Notes under the pieces: model-generated
Databases searched by the model: none
What the model saw: only the letters and a program-made list of their open reading frames with translations
What the model was told of the DNA's origin: nothing
Part shown: positions 1 through 8,715 of the stretch, piece by piece
How the letters are laid out: every line of letters begins with the position of its first letter
Numbering within the stretch: position 1 is the first letter of the stretch
Translations under genes and position numbers: made by a program
Origin: Candidatus Chlorohelix allophototropha
Lineage (GTDB): Bacteria > Chloroflexota > Chloroflexia > Chloroheliales > Chloroheliaceae
Direction of reading: 5' to 3'
Length of the DNA: 64,000 bases
Assembly: GCF_030389965.1 (NCBI RefSeq)
Contig: NZ_CP128400.1
Coordinates: forward strand, 1,550,001 to 1,614,000

Positions 1-2133
1 GCTTTACTCCTCGCCCGACAGGTACTCGGAAGTGATCGTGGTACCCCCGAAATGCAAAACATTGCATCCAAAATCTTTCAAGGTGCAATGGCTTTCTTGA
101 AACGTCAATACACCACTATTGCATACCTTGCTGTAGTTGCAGCCGTTGCTTTAGGTGTGTTACTGGCAGTGCTACAAACTTCTAGCCCTACTTCTGGTAC
201 TTCAATCGGGGGAGTAGAACTAGGAATTAAAACCTCCGTAGCTTTTTTAGTTGGGGCGCTTTGTTCGGGTCTTTCTGGCTTTATCGGTATGTACATAGCA
301 GTTCAGGCTAACCTGCGTACTGCTGCTGCGGCTCGGCGTAGTTTGGCCGATGCGCTGACTATGTCGCTACGTGGTGGGGCGGTTTCCGGCTTTCTAGTAG
401 TAGCCCTGAGTCTGATGGGTGTTACCACCATTTTGCTGGCTTACGGCGGTTTCAGCTTTGGCGATGGTTTCAAGGATGAGGCAACCGTTAATAATATCCT
501 GACCAGCATTGTGGGCTTCGGTTTTGGAGCTAGCTTTGTGGCATTGTTTGCGCAGCTTGGCGGCGGTATCTATACCAAAGCGGCAGACGTGGGCGCAGAC
601 TTAGTGGGTAAAGTTGAAGCGGGTATTCCTGAAGACGATCCGCGCAACCCGGCAGTAATTGCCGACTTGGTGGGTGACAACGTGGGTGACTGTGCCGGTC
701 GTGGCGCTGACCTCTTTGAATCCACTGCTGCCGAGAACATCGGCGCTATCATATTGGGTGCGGTATTGTACAAAGTCAGCCCTAATCACGATGCGGCATG
801 GGTTATGTTCCCGCTGGTAATTATGGCGCTTGGTATCATTGCTTCGCTTATCGGTGTGCTGGTAGTTCGTCCCAGCAAGCAGATGCACGATGCGATGAGC
901 GACCTGAATATGGGTTACTACACCACCGCTTTCTTCTGTCTAATCGGGTTAGTGGGTGTCTCCTTCTGGATGTTTGGCAACACCGGGTACGCTGATGCAA
1001 GCTGGAAATTCGCTATTTGCGGTATTTTCGGCATCTTAACCAGCTTCGCGTTTGTGCTCTTTACCCAGTATTACACGGCGGGAGCGTGGCGACCCGTTAG
1101 GGAAATTGCTGAAGCTTCCAAAACAGGTCCTGCTACGGTAGTTATTGCCGGTACGGCGGTTGGCTTTGAAACCACTGCGCCTAGCACTTTGGTAATTGGC
1201 GCGGCTTTGCTCGGCTCTTACTTCGTGGGCGACTCGATTCCCGGTTTGCCATTGGGCGGTATCTTTGGTACGGCAGTAGCAACAATGGGTATGCTGATGT
1301 CCGCCGCTTACATTTTGGCAATGGATACCTTTGGACCTATTACCGACAATGCGGGCGGTATCACTGAAATGAGCGACTCTCCTAAAGAGGTTCGCGAAAT
1401 TACAGACGCGCTGGATTCGGTTGGCAATACCACCAAAGCTTTAACCAAAGGTTATGCGGTTGGTTCGGCTGCTTTAGCTGCCTTCCTGCTCTTCTCGGCT
1501 TATCTCGAAGCGGCAAAACTGATGTCACCAGCTTCCACTGCTCTGAAACCGGAACCGCTGGTAAACTTGGCTAACCCGGTAGTGTTTGTGGGCGGTTTCA
1601 TCGGCGCGGCTCTAATCTTCCTGTTTAGCTCAATGACGGTACGTGCTGTCGGTAAAGCGGCAGGTAGTATGATCGAAGAAGTACGCCGCCAGTTCCGCAG
1701 CGACCCCGGTATTATGGCTGGAACCAGCGAACCTGATTACGCCCGTTGCGTGGATATTTCCACTAGGGGCGCGCTCAAGGCGATGATTATGCCCGGTTTA
1801 CTGGCAGTCGGTACGCCGATTGTAGTTGGTTTGACGCTGCGAGCACAGGGCGCTGCCGGTATGCTGATGATCGGTACTATTGTGGGCGTGCTGATGGCGA
1901 ACTACCTGAACAACGCGGGTGGCGCGTGGGATAACGCCAAGAAGTACATTGAGGCAGGTAATTTGAAGGACGCTACAGGCAAGATTCTTGGTAAGAAGAG
2001 CGAAGCGCATGCTGCCGCCGTAGTAGGCGATACTGTGGGCGACCCCTTCAAGGATACCAGCGGACCTTCCTTGCACGTGCTTATCAAACTGCTGTCCACC
2101 ATTACGTTGGTGCTAGTACCGCTGTTCATCTAA
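1..2133 (+). CDS. hppA: Membrane-bound proton-pumping pyrophosphatase, 5' end outside window
   Basis: Hydrolyses PPi to pump H+ across the membrane. The reading frame is open from base 1, and residues before the first Met (ending GSDRGTPEM) match the family's conserved stretch after helix 1, so the true start lies upstream and the ATG at 52 is internal. Visible motifs are the PPi-binding run DVGADLVGKVE, the following DDPRNPAVIADLVGDNVGD segment, and the C-terminal GDPFKDTSGPSLH. The GNTTKALTKG segment has Lys and Thr in the K-x-x-T arrangement known for K+-independent H+-pumping members rather than the A-x-x-A of K+-dependent ones. About 14-16 hydrophobic segments are expected and many are visible. 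A strong hairpin terminator follows the stop. Confidence 0.97.
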   Translation, partial: ALLLARQVLGSDRGTPEMQNIASKIFQGAMAFLKRQYTTIAYLAVVAAVALGVLLAVLQTSSPTSGTSIGGVELGIKTSVAFLVGALCSGLSGFIGMYIAVQANLRTAAAARRSLADALTMSLRGGAVSGFLVVALSLMGVTTILLAYGGFSFGDGFKDEATVNNILTSIVGFGFGASFVALFAQLGGGIYTKAADVGADLVGKVEAGIPEDDPRNPAVIADLVGDNVGDCAGRGADLFESTAAENIGAIILGAVLYKVSPNHDAAWVMFPLVIMALGIIASLIGVLVVRPSKQMHDAMSDLNMGYYTTAFFCLIGLVGVSFWMFGNTGYADASWKFAICGIFGILTSFAFVLFTQYYTAGAWRPVREIAEASKTGPATVVIAGTAVGFETTAPSTLVIGAALLGSYFVGDSIPGLPLGGIFGTAVATMGMLMSAAYILAMDTFGPITDNAGGITEMSDSPKEVREITDALDSVGNTTKALTKGYAVGSAALAAFLLFSAYLEAAKLMSPASTALKPEPLVNLANPVVFVGGFIGAALIFLFSSMTVRAVGKAAGSMIEEVRRQFRSDPGIMAGTSEPDYARCVDISTRGALKAMIMPGLLAVGTPIVVGLTLRAQGAAGMLMIGTIVGVLMANYLNNAGGAWDNAKKYIEAGNLKDATGKILGKKSEAHAAAVVGDTVGDPFKDTSGPSLHVLIKLLSTITLVLVPLFI

Positions 2134-2149
2134 GCTTTAAAATAATAAG

Positions 2150-2181
2150 CGGGCGACTTTTTACAGGTCGCCCGTTTTTTT
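2150..2181. terminator. Intrinsic terminator between convergent hppA and M16 gene
   Basis: Perfect 8-bp stem (2150-2157 with 2167-2174, arm CGGGCGAC) and a 9-nt loop, followed by seven T on the + strand. It ends hppA and sits just past the 3' end of the convergent protease gene. Confidence 0.9.
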
Positions 2182-2183
2182 AT

Positions 2184-3455
2184 CTAGAATTTTAACAAAT
2201 TCAAAAACCGCTCGTCCTGATCCTTATAAGGACCTACCACTGATAAACGCAGGTTTTCATCGGTGAACATCTCTTTTGCCAGTTCCTGAATTTGTTCGGC
2301 TGTAACGGCTTCAATACGTTCGACCACTTCCTCGACCGTCAGAATCCGATCGAGTAACAATTCCTGATTACCAGCCCAAGAAGCGACGGCGCGGGTGTCT
2401 TCTAGTCCCAATAACATCCGACCTTTATTGTATTCTTTAGCTTTTAGTAATTCAGCATCAGATACTCGCTCATCTCGGATTTTTCGCATCTCTCCTAAAA
2501 TTGCTGTAATAGTTTCATCGGTATTGTCCGGGTCAACTCCACTGTAAACAATCCAAGCTCCGGTATCGCTCATCTGGCTGGCATAGCTATCTACGGTGTA
2601 GCATAAGCCCCGCTCTTCCCGAATTTCCTGAAATAAGCGGCTACTCATGCCACTGCCCATGATGGTATCCAAAATTGATAAAATATAGCGGCGCGGGTCA
2701 ACATATGCGAGGGATGGCACTGCTACACAAAGGTTAGTTTGCTCAGTCTCTTTGAAGTAGATTTTCTGGCGCGGACCGCCATTGACAGCCACAGTCGGTT
2801 TAGCGGCAGGACGTTCACCCGCAGGCAATTGACCGAGGGTAGCCTCCACCATTTTCACTACTTCAGCATGCTCTATATTACCGGCGACACTCACAATCAT
2901 ATCCGCCGGAAGGTAATTTTTTTGTAGATAGCTCATTAAGTGTTCGCGTTTGATTCCACCTACGGTTTCATCATTTCCGGCGATGTCCCGCCCTGCCGGT
3001 TGATCCCCCCAGATGACATTGGCGATTATTTCGTTTGCCAGATCAGGTGGCGAGTCAAGCGTCATATGGATTTCTTCGATGATAACCTTGCGCTCTTTTT
3101 CAATCTCGTTCGGGTCGAATTTCGCGTTTAGCATCATATCGCTCAATACATCAAAGGCAAGGGGGAAATGAGCTTTTGGGACTTTAGCCCAGTAATTGGT
3201 CACTTCGCGTCCGGTGCTGGCGTTTAGAACCCCTCCAACCGCCTCGATTGCTTCACTTATTGCTTTAGCGGTTGGACGTTTGTTAGTTCCCTTGAAAACC
3301 ATGTGTTCTATGAAATGGCTAATTCCAGCTAATTTATCTTCTTCGTAACGGCTACCTACTCCGTAATATAAGATTGTGCTAACTGATTGGGTGTGTGGCA
3401 TAGAATTTGAGATGACTCGCACTCCATTATTCAGCGTAGTTTTTTCGTAACCCAT
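2184..3455 (-). CDS. M16 family zinc metallopeptidase (processing-peptidase-like)
   Basis: Zn peptidase of the pitrilysin/M16B family, 423 residues. The inverted zinc motif HFIEH (His47, Glu50, His51) and the third ligand candidate Glu127 at the usual spacing of about 76 residues are present. The C-terminal M16 half follows with an R-x-x-x-x-R-G-L-C-Y-like segment (EIREERGLCYT). The start at 3455 is preferred over a longer in-frame ORF (from 3506) because AGAAAGG lies six bases upstream of it. It stands alone, divergent from the phosphatase gene and convergent with hppA. Family members degrade small peptides or process proteins; the substrate cannot be told from sequence. Confidence 0.92.
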   Translation of the reverse strand: MGYEKTTLNNGVRVISNSMPHTQSVSTILYYGVGSRYEEDKLAGISHFIEHMVFKGTNKRPTAKAISEAIEAVGGVLNASTGREVTNYWAKVPKAHFPLAFDVLSDMMLNAKFDPNEIEKERKVIIEEIHMTLDSPPDLANEIIANVIWGDQPAGRDIAGNDETVGGIKREHLMSYLQKNYLPADMIVSVAGNIEHAEVVKMVEATLGQLPAGERPAAKPTVAVNGGPRQKIYFKETEQTNLCVAVPSLAYVDPRRYILSILDTIMGSGMSSRLFQEIREERGLCYTVDSYASQMSDTGAWIVYSGVDPDNTDETITAILGEMRKIRDERVSDAELLKAKEYNKGRMLLGLEDTRAVASWAGNQELLLDRILTVEEVVERIEAVTAEQIQELAKEMFTDENLRLSVVGPYKDQDERFLNLLKF

Positions 3456-3557
3456 TTTGAACCTTTCTTGAAAGAACTTCCTAAAAAATACACGTTCAGC
3501 AATCATATCATAATTGGCAATTTAGGGCTTTTTGAAACGATAGACAAGCCGCGAAAA

Positions 3558-3586
3558 TTGAGTTAAGCTCTGGTTCTATCTATATA
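3558..3586 (+). promoter_or_regulatory. Sigma70-type promoter of the phosphatase gene
   Basis: TTGAGT (3558-3563), 17-bp spacer, TATATA (3581-3586). The expected start site is about 19 bases before the ATG at 3612. Confidence 0.55.
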
Positions 3587-3611
3587 GATTTGAAAATAAA
3601 AGGATGGGGAA

Positions 3612-4325
3612 ATGCTACGCTATTTGGATATTGAGGGTGCTTTTAATTTTAGAGATATTGGCGGTTACCCGGTAGAAGCTGCGGGGCTTACAAGCTGGGG
3701 TAGGCTATTTAGATCAGGGTCACTTCATAATTTGTCTGAAACAAGTATAAATAGATTGCATGCGTTGGGTTTGAAAACGGTCATTGATTTGCGTACTACC
3801 CGTGAGATAACTGAGAGACCTGATATTGTGAATGGTTTTGATTATCACTCATTGCCGGTGATTGAAGGTCAACAGGAAAAAGAATTGGCTAAAAGCAATA
3901 AACTGACCGAGCATTATAAATATATGCTAGAAAATACTCAACCCCGTTTAAAAACAATATTTGAACATTTGGCTACTCTTGAAAATAGTCCTGTGCTGGT
4001 GCATTGTGCTGCCGGGAAAGACCGCACCGGTCTAGTTATCGCTTTGGTACTAGGCAATGCTGGTGTCGCGGATGAAACTATTATCGAGGATTACGCACTG
4101 AGTGATCGTTACCTTGATGGCTTTTACAAGGAAGCCTATGAAGAAGCACGCCAGAAGGGCTATGATATTGTACGCTATTCAAATGTACTCAATTCAAATA
4201 GCGAGAATATGGCTAATACGATAACCTATTTGCGAGAGCGTTATGGGGATTTTAAAGGCTATTTGAGCGCAATTGGTTTAAGTGACGAGACACTCGATAA
4301 GTTGCGCAATCTGATAATTAATTAA
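3612..4325 (+). CDS. Tyrosine-protein phosphatase family protein (Y_phosphatase3-like)
   Basis: Cysteine-based phosphatase, 237 residues. It opens with the family motif NFRDIGGY and carries the P-loop HCAAGKDRTG, with Cys132 as nucleophile and Arg138 binding phosphate (CX5R complete). A general-acid Asp cannot be assigned by eye. AAAAGGA precedes the ATG at good spacing, and a sigma70-like promoter lies just upstream. The YhhN-like gene follows after 17 bases, so the two are probably co-transcribed. The substrate may be phosphotyrosine or a phospholipid; the family includes both and sequence does not decide. Confidence 0.88.
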   Translation: MLRYLDIEGAFNFRDIGGYPVEAAGLTSWGRLFRSGSLHNLSETSINRLHALGLKTVIDLRTTREITERPDIVNGFDYHSLPVIEGQQEKELAKSNKLTEHYKYMLENTQPRLKTIFEHLATLENSPVLVHCAAGKDRTGLVIALVLGNAGVADETIIEDYALSDRYLDGFYKEAYEEARQKGYDIVRYSNVLNSNSENMANTITYLRERYGDFKGYLSAIGLSDETLDKLRNLIIN

Positions 4326-4342
4326 TCGCCTACGAGGATACT

Positions 4343-5062
4343 ATGGAAATCTGGCTAGGTTTGTTGGCTGCTGTTTGGGCATTATTACTATTTGGTGGCT
4401 TTGTTCTAGGCAGAGATAATCCTGAAAAAACTTACCGCATGCCTCTTAATACTCGGCTAAGTTCTTCATTTATGCTGATGGTAGCCGGTTGGAGTTGGGT
4501 ATTAGCGGTAGGTACTAAACCCGGTAATTATGCTTTTTTTATCGCTTTGGGTATGACGCTCGGATTTATAGGCGATTTGTGTATGGCAAGCGTTATACCA
4601 TTATCACAGCCTGCGCTAGGGGGGATTTGCGCTTTCGGAATCGGGCATGTCTTTTATATCGTAGCATTGCTTACTTTTGGGAATAGCAATGGTTTGGATT
4701 CTCCTATCCCGCGTTGGCTGGCTTTAATACTATGGTGGCTGATTGGTCTAGGAGGGTGGTATATCGTTGTGGGGTGCAAGGGTAAACCGGATGTTCTTCG
4801 ATTAGCCGCTTTGCCTTACGCGCTTTTGTTAAGCAGCACTGCCGGATTTGCCGGGGGGTTGGCTGTGCAATCCCCCGGTTTCATTTATTTGGCTGTCGGC
4901 GCTGCCCTTTTTCTTTTCAGTGATTTACTAATAGCTGCTCAACTATTTTCCGGTTTAAACTTTCGACATATCGGTGACGTTATTTGGCTAACCTACGGTC
5001 CGGCGCAATTTCTGATTGTATACAGCATTATTAATGCATTGTCGGTATCCAGTTTTAACTAA
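4343..5062 (+). CDS. YhhN family membrane protein, lysoplasmalogenase-like
   Basis: Polytopic membrane protein of 239 residues with about eight hydrophobic segments. Family hallmarks are the GDLCMASV..P turn near residue 80, a GH-x-F-Y segment (GHVFYIVALL), and the late FSDLLIAAQLF motif. In eukaryotes and some bacteria the family (TMEM86/YhhN) cleaves the vinyl-ether bond of lysoplasmalogens. That activity is inferred only by family. It lies 17 bases after the phosphatase gene in the same direction. Confidence 0.82.
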   Translation: MEIWLGLLAAVWALLLFGGFVLGRDNPEKTYRMPLNTRLSSSFMLMVAGWSWVLAVGTKPGNYAFFIALGMTLGFIGDLCMASVIPLSQPALGGICAFGIGHVFYIVALLTFGNSNGLDSPIPRWLALILWWLIGLGGWYIVVGCKGKPDVLRLAALPYALLLSSTAGFAGGLAVQSPGFIYLAVGAALFLFSDLLIAAQLFSGLNFRHIGDVIWLTYGPAQFLIVYSIINALSVSSFN

Positions 5063-5100
5063 AAAAGCCCCATTCTACGAGTTGGAGTAGAGTGAGGCTT
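5061..5100 (-). terminator. Intrinsic terminator for the SRPBCC-like gene, probably bidirectional
   Basis: 14-bp stem with one mismatch and one G-T pair (5065-5078 with 5087-5100). On the - strand it is followed by six T. It separates two convergent genes. Confidence 0.75.
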
Positions 5101-5134
5101 CTTCTCTATGGCAGTCGAAGAACGATATGTCGTC

Positions 5135-5626
5135 TTATGCCACACCAAGATTGAAATTTTCGCTAAGCGCAACTTCGCGCACTTTATAAAGTAGAAGTTC
5201 GCTCACACGGCGTATTTTCTGCTCCACGCCCATAACATTAAAATACCAAAGGGTCATCCCTTCAAATACAACCTCAACACTCAAATGTGTACCAGAATTA
5301 GTGGGCAGAATAGACCAGGTATGGTGTGCTTTAAATTCTTTGCATTGTGCTTCCCAGCTAAAATATGACTCTGGTTCAATTTCGGTCAGTCGCGAGGCGC
5401 GATTCCTGTCGTTAAGCGGGCTAAGCACTTGGAGGAATGAGCTAAAGGGTGAGAATTTGGATTCAACCTGATTCTTAGAAGAAATCCCCCCAATATTAGC
5501 AAGACGAAGCAAAGCCGACCAGACAACTTGAGTATCAGACTCAATATCCAGAGTGCTGACAACTTTTAAATTAAAATCAGCAGTATCTCGAAAGCGCTCA
5601 AGTCGGTAATTTGATTCTCTGCTCAT
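5135..5626 (-). CDS. Possible SRPBCC/START-like ligand-binding protein
   Basis: 163 residues. The start at 5626 (MSRESNYRLERF) is chosen because AGAGG precedes it; a longer in-frame version would add an unlikely hydrophobic tail. Predicted alternating strands (FNLKVVSTLDIES, VVWSALLRLANIGG), a central HHTWSILPTNSGTHLSVEVVFEG strand pair and a long C-terminal amphipathic helix fit the polyketide-cyclase-like SRPBCC fold, but no catalytic motif is visible and the assignment is by fold pattern only. Single gene with an extended -10 promoter upstream and a terminator downstream. Confidence 0.6.
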   Translation of the reverse strand: MSRESNYRLERFRDTADFNLKVVSTLDIESDTQVVWSALLRLANIGGISSKNQVESKFSPFSSFLQVLSPLNDRNRASRLTEIEPESYFSWEAQCKEFKAHHTWSILPTNSGTHLSVEVVFEGMTLWYFNVMGVEQKIRRVSELLLYKVREVALSENFNLGVA

Positions 5627-5682
5627 AAATAAAAACCTCTGCCGGACAAAAATTACAACTACACAACCTAATGGTAATATGA

Positions 5683-5691
5683 ATGATACCA
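5683..5691 (-). promoter_or_regulatory. Extended -10 promoter of the SRPBCC-like gene
   Basis: TGGTATCAT read on the - strand, about 57 bases upstream of the chosen start. No convincing -35 is present, as is common for TGn extended -10 promoters. Confidence 0.4.
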
Positions 5692-5765
5692 TTTCATTGT
5701 GAATAGTCTGCTATTACTTTTTTGCTATTAATTTTTAATATCAGTACTATCCTATGACCCGTACT

Positions 5766-5897
5766 TTAGAGGTTACAGGGCAGTTGCAAGAAACGTTTTT
5801 AAGCCAATAACCTGTTGCACTGACCGGGAGGAGTAAGAGAGAGGGTGAGTTCAAGGGGACACCCTTTCCGAACTTGCAACAGCCCTGATTAGAGGTT
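5766..5897. mobile_element. 114-bp MITE-like element with 16-bp terminal inverted repeats and 9-bp target duplication
   Basis: Element body 5775-5888. The left end ACAGGGCAGTTGCAAG and the inverse of the right end TCAGGGCTGTTGCAAG agree at 14 of 16 positions. Both sides carry the direct repeat TTAGAGGTT (5766-5774 and 5889-5897). The interior has no ORF and contains a small hairpin (AAGGG/CCCTT, near 5853-5866). The intact target duplication indicates insertion by transposition, presumably using a transposase supplied elsewhere. It lies directly upstream of the -35 of the PHP gene promoter. Confidence 0.85.
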
Positions 5898-5905
5898 TGC
5901 GATAA

Positions 5906-5935
5906 TTGCCCGCTTTTAACAGAGTAGTGTATAAT
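5906..5935 (+). promoter_or_regulatory. Sigma70-type promoter of the PHP-glycosyltransferase pair
   Basis: TTGCCC (5906-5911), 18-bp spacer, perfect TATAAT (5930-5935). The -35 begins eight bases after the target duplication of the MITE, so the insertion replaced whatever upstream sequence was there before. Confidence 0.55.
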
Positions 5936-5980
5936 TGAACTGTTCGCCGATAAATTGATTAATTACAAAGGATTGATAAC

Positions 5981-6763
5981 TTGAGCGGAGATAATATGGA
6001 GCAAATTGTAGCGCAACCCATTAGGGGTAAAGCTGATTTGCACCTCCACACCACTGCCAGCGATGGCATGGGAACTGTCGAAGAAGTGCTTGAATACGTT
6101 GAACATAAAACAGATCTCGATGTGATAGCCATTACAGATCATGATGAGATAAGGGGAGCTTGGGCAGCGCGAGAACTGGCTGCCAAAAATAACTACCGCT
6201 TCAAGATTTTAATGGGTCAGGAAATTACCAGCCGTCACGGGCATATCTTGATTTACGGCGTAGAAGAACCTTTTAAAATGTTCAAATCGCTGGAAGCGAC
6301 GGTAGAATGGGCGCATGAGCGCGGGGGAGTGGTTATTATCCCTCATCCCCTCAGCTATATGACTCTCAGTGTAGGCGAAAACCAGCTTCGTAAACTTTTC
6401 AACAAACAATTGCACGTTGATGGAATAGAAATAATCAATCCCAGTATTGCCGGGTATGTACGTCGCCACGAGGTAAAAACCATTAATGATGAAGAATGGG
6501 ATTTGGCGCAAATCGGCAGTAGCGATGCCCATTTTCCGCATCATATCGCCACCGCCTATACTTCTTTTCCGGGTAAAACAATTGAGGAGTTGCTTCAAGC
6601 TATCAAGGATCGTACCACTCAACCTCATGGGCGTTATCTGACTATCAAAGAACAGTTACAGGGCGCAGGTAAACAAAATCTGAGAAGTCTGGTTATCCTA
6701 CCCGCTGACAAAATGCGCAGAGCTATTGCTACCGTCTCTCGGCGATTGCCTAACAATAAGTAA
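5981..6763 (+). CDS. PHP domain metal-dependent phosphoesterase
   Basis: 260 residues with the four PHP motifs: the HLHTTASDG metal site at the N terminus, ITDHDEIRG, the central HPLS histidine, and the C-terminal SDAHFPHHI. Members hydrolyse phosphoesters such as nucleotides or sugar phosphates with a trinuclear metal centre. The start is ambiguous: TTG at 5981 has AAAGGA eight bases upstream, while ATG at 5996 has GGAG five bases upstream; the longer form is listed. The glycosyltransferase gene follows after 20 bases, so the pair is co-transcribed and may share a glycolipid or sugar-phosphate role, which is inference. Confidence 0.9.
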   Translation: MSGDNMEQIVAQPIRGKADLHLHTTASDGMGTVEEVLEYVEHKTDLDVIAITDHDEIRGAWAARELAAKNNYRFKILMGQEITSRHGHILIYGVEEPFKMFKSLEATVEWAHERGGVVIIPHPLSYMTLSVGENQLRKLFNKQLHVDGIEIINPSIAGYVRRHEVKTINDEEWDLAQIGSSDAHFPHHIATAYTSFPGKTIEELLQAIKDRTTQPHGRYLTIKEQLQGAGKQNLRSLVILPADKMRRAIATVSRRLPNNK

Positions 6764-6783
6764 AGGCGGGAAAGAATTTACTA

Positions 6784-8040
6784 ATGAAGATTTGCCTTGT
6801 TTCGCCTTACGATTATACACGGGAAGGCGGTGTTAACCAGCATATAATGCACCTCGCCGAAAACTTTCGGGTATTGGGACATACTGCCAAAATTATTGCA
6901 CCCACCTCAATTGACCCAGAAGAATTTTTGCATCCTGACCCAGATGTTTATCTGGTTGGTAATGTTGTACCCATCAAGGCAAATGGAAGTGTTGCCCGTA
7001 TAACTCTTTCTCTCAATCTAAGTAGCAAAATAAAGCAAATCTTGCTAGATGAGCAATTTGATGTGGTTCATGTGCATGAGCCGCTTATGCCTGCTTTGCC
7101 TCTAACAGTTTTGTTAAATTCCAACGCGGTAAATATTGGCACTTTCCACGCTTTTTCACAATCGCATATCGGCTATTATTATATGCGTCCATTCTTGCGC
7201 CCTTTTGTTAATAAGCTCGATGGTAGAATTGCCGTTTCAAAGCCTGCTCTTGAATTTATCCGACAGTATTTCAGGGGAAACTATGAAATTATTCCCAATG
7301 GCATTGACCTAAGCCGCTTTGAGGAAGAGAATGAACCTATTACTGAACTAACTGACGGCAAATTGAATATTCTGTTTGTTGGAAGGTTCAGCGAACGTCG
7401 CAAGGGTCTTAAATTTTTGTTGCGCGCCTATAACACCGTAAAAATGCAGATCCCAAATGCGCGACTGGTAATCGTTGGTAAGGGTGAAACTAAAGGCTAT
7501 CAAAATTACTTGAATCGAAACGGGATAAAAGATGTAGTTTTTACCGGATTTGTGCCGGATGAAATGCTACCACGCTACTATAGAAGTTGCCATGTATTTT
7601 GTGCGCCTTCTATCGGGGGCGAGAGTTTTGGAATTATTTTGCTGGAAGCAATGGCAAGTGGGTTGCCGGTAATCGCCAGCGATATTCCCGGTTATGCTAG
7701 TGTCCTACAGCATGGGTTGCAAGGATTGCTGGTTGAACCACGTAATCGTGAGGCGCTTGCTTTGTCGCTGGTGCATTTGCTGGCAGATAGTGATTTGCGT
7801 AGCAGGATGGGTGATGCCGGGCGTGCGCGTGCTTTGGAATACACTTGGGAAAAAGTAGCACAGCGTGTTCTTACCTTTTATGAACGCAGCGAGAACCGTC
7901 GCCGCGCCCGCATAAGACTCAAGCGCATTCGTAGAGCAACACGTCGCTACTATGGTTTTGGTTGGCTGCTAAAAAGAGGTAGTCGTCCTTCTTCATCTTA
8001 TCCGACCGATTCTATTCCTCCTAGAGAAGCTACCGGTTAA
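6784..8040 (+). CDS. GT4 glycosyltransferase, PimA-like
   Basis: 418-residue GT-B enzyme. The N-terminal domain opens MKICLVSPYDYTREGGVNQH, the arrangement seen in phosphatidylinositol mannosyltransferases (SPYD..GGV..H). The C-terminal domain has the nucleotide-sugar motif GGESFGIILLEAMASG, an E-x7-E pair. The last 45 residues are Arg-rich, which could help membrane attachment. The family transfers mannose or similar sugars from a nucleotide donor to a lipid or polyol acceptor at the inner face of the membrane; the acceptor here is unknown. Convergent with the PAP2-like gene, two bases apart. Confidence 0.88.
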   Translation: MKICLVSPYDYTREGGVNQHIMHLAENFRVLGHTAKIIAPTSIDPEEFLHPDPDVYLVGNVVPIKANGSVARITLSLNLSSKIKQILLDEQFDVVHVHEPLMPALPLTVLLNSNAVNIGTFHAFSQSHIGYYYMRPFLRPFVNKLDGRIAVSKPALEFIRQYFRGNYEIIPNGIDLSRFEEENEPITELTDGKLNILFVGRFSERRKGLKFLLRAYNTVKMQIPNARLVIVGKGETKGYQNYLNRNGIKDVVFTGFVPDEMLPRYYRSCHVFCAPSIGGESFGIILLEAMASGLPVIASDIPGYASVLQHGLQGLLVEPRNREALALSLVHLLADSDLRSRMGDAGRARALEYTWEKVAQRVLTFYERSENRRRARIRLKRIRRATRRYYGFGWLLKRGSRPSSSYPTDSIPPREATG

Positions 8041-8042
8041 AA

Positions 8043-8702
8043 TCAGAACCAGCCTATCGGTTTGAAAATATAGATAAGTTGGAAGAGCGAAAAGAAATAA
8101 CCAAAGACGCTGCCCCCTATTACTTGCGGGAGCGTATGCGCTTTTAGATAGACCCGCGCCCAACCTACCATTGGGAACAGCAAAAAGAAAGGCGCTATAA
8201 CCCCGCCGCTGGTTATAGTCAATATAGCTAGCGGAGACCCCACCCCTGTCATATGTACGCTGATTTTCCAGAAGAAATTAATCAGTAATACAATCAAAAG
8301 GTTGGCAGTGTAGCAGATCGCCAGAGCGGTAACATAACCATTACCATAGAAAACTAGCAAAAGCACCACGCCCACCAAATATGAGGTGATGGTCAGGATA
8401 AAGGGAATAGTACGTTGGCTGCGAATCGGAATGTGGATGCTGTTTACCTTGTTGCCAATACGCAACAACAGCACTAATACTATTGGAATAGTGACCCCAA
8501 AGGTAATCGCCAAAAACTGACCCAGCCAATAACGTTCGGACGGTATGTGACTTTCAGTATCATACAAGCCTAGAATCAGGTAAGTGGGTATAGCAAGAAT
8601 AGGAGGCGCGGCAAGGTTAGTAATATTGCGCGCCACGCGAGTAAGAGTGCCTGTATTTTCCTTTACTGACACATTGTTTTTCAGTCGGGTTTCACCCGGC
8701 AT
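8043..8702 (-). CDS. PAP2-like integral membrane protein
   Basis: 219 residues with about six transmembrane segments. The C-terminal part (HMTGVGSPLAILT, then ARVYLKAHTLPQVIGGS) resembles motifs 2 and 3 of the PAP2 phosphatase superfamily, with the His of KAHT as the likely nucleophile position, but motif 1 (KX6RP) is not clear, so activity is uncertain. The ATG at 8702 is preferred; an in-frame TTG at 8732 would overlap the upstream gene and has no ribosome site. It is last in the purH-prenyl synthase operon, which suggests a role in isoprenoid diphosphate handling. Confidence 0.65.
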   Translation of the reverse strand: MPGETRLKNNVSVKENTGTLTRVARNITNLAAPPILAIPTYLILGLYDTESHIPSERYWLGQFLAITFGVTIPIVLVLLLRIGNKVNSIHIPIRSQRTIPFILTITSYLVGVVLLLVFYGNGYVTALAICYTANLLIVLLINFFWKISVHMTGVGSPLAILTITSGGVIAPFFLLFPMVGWARVYLKAHTLPQVIGGSVFGYFFSLFQLIYIFKPIGWF

Positions 8703-8715
8703 GCTTGCTTCTTTC

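Noticed and set aside
52-60. ATG at 52 as the start of hppA
   Set aside because: The frame is open to base 1 and the upstream codons match the conserved family sequence, so the start is outside the window.
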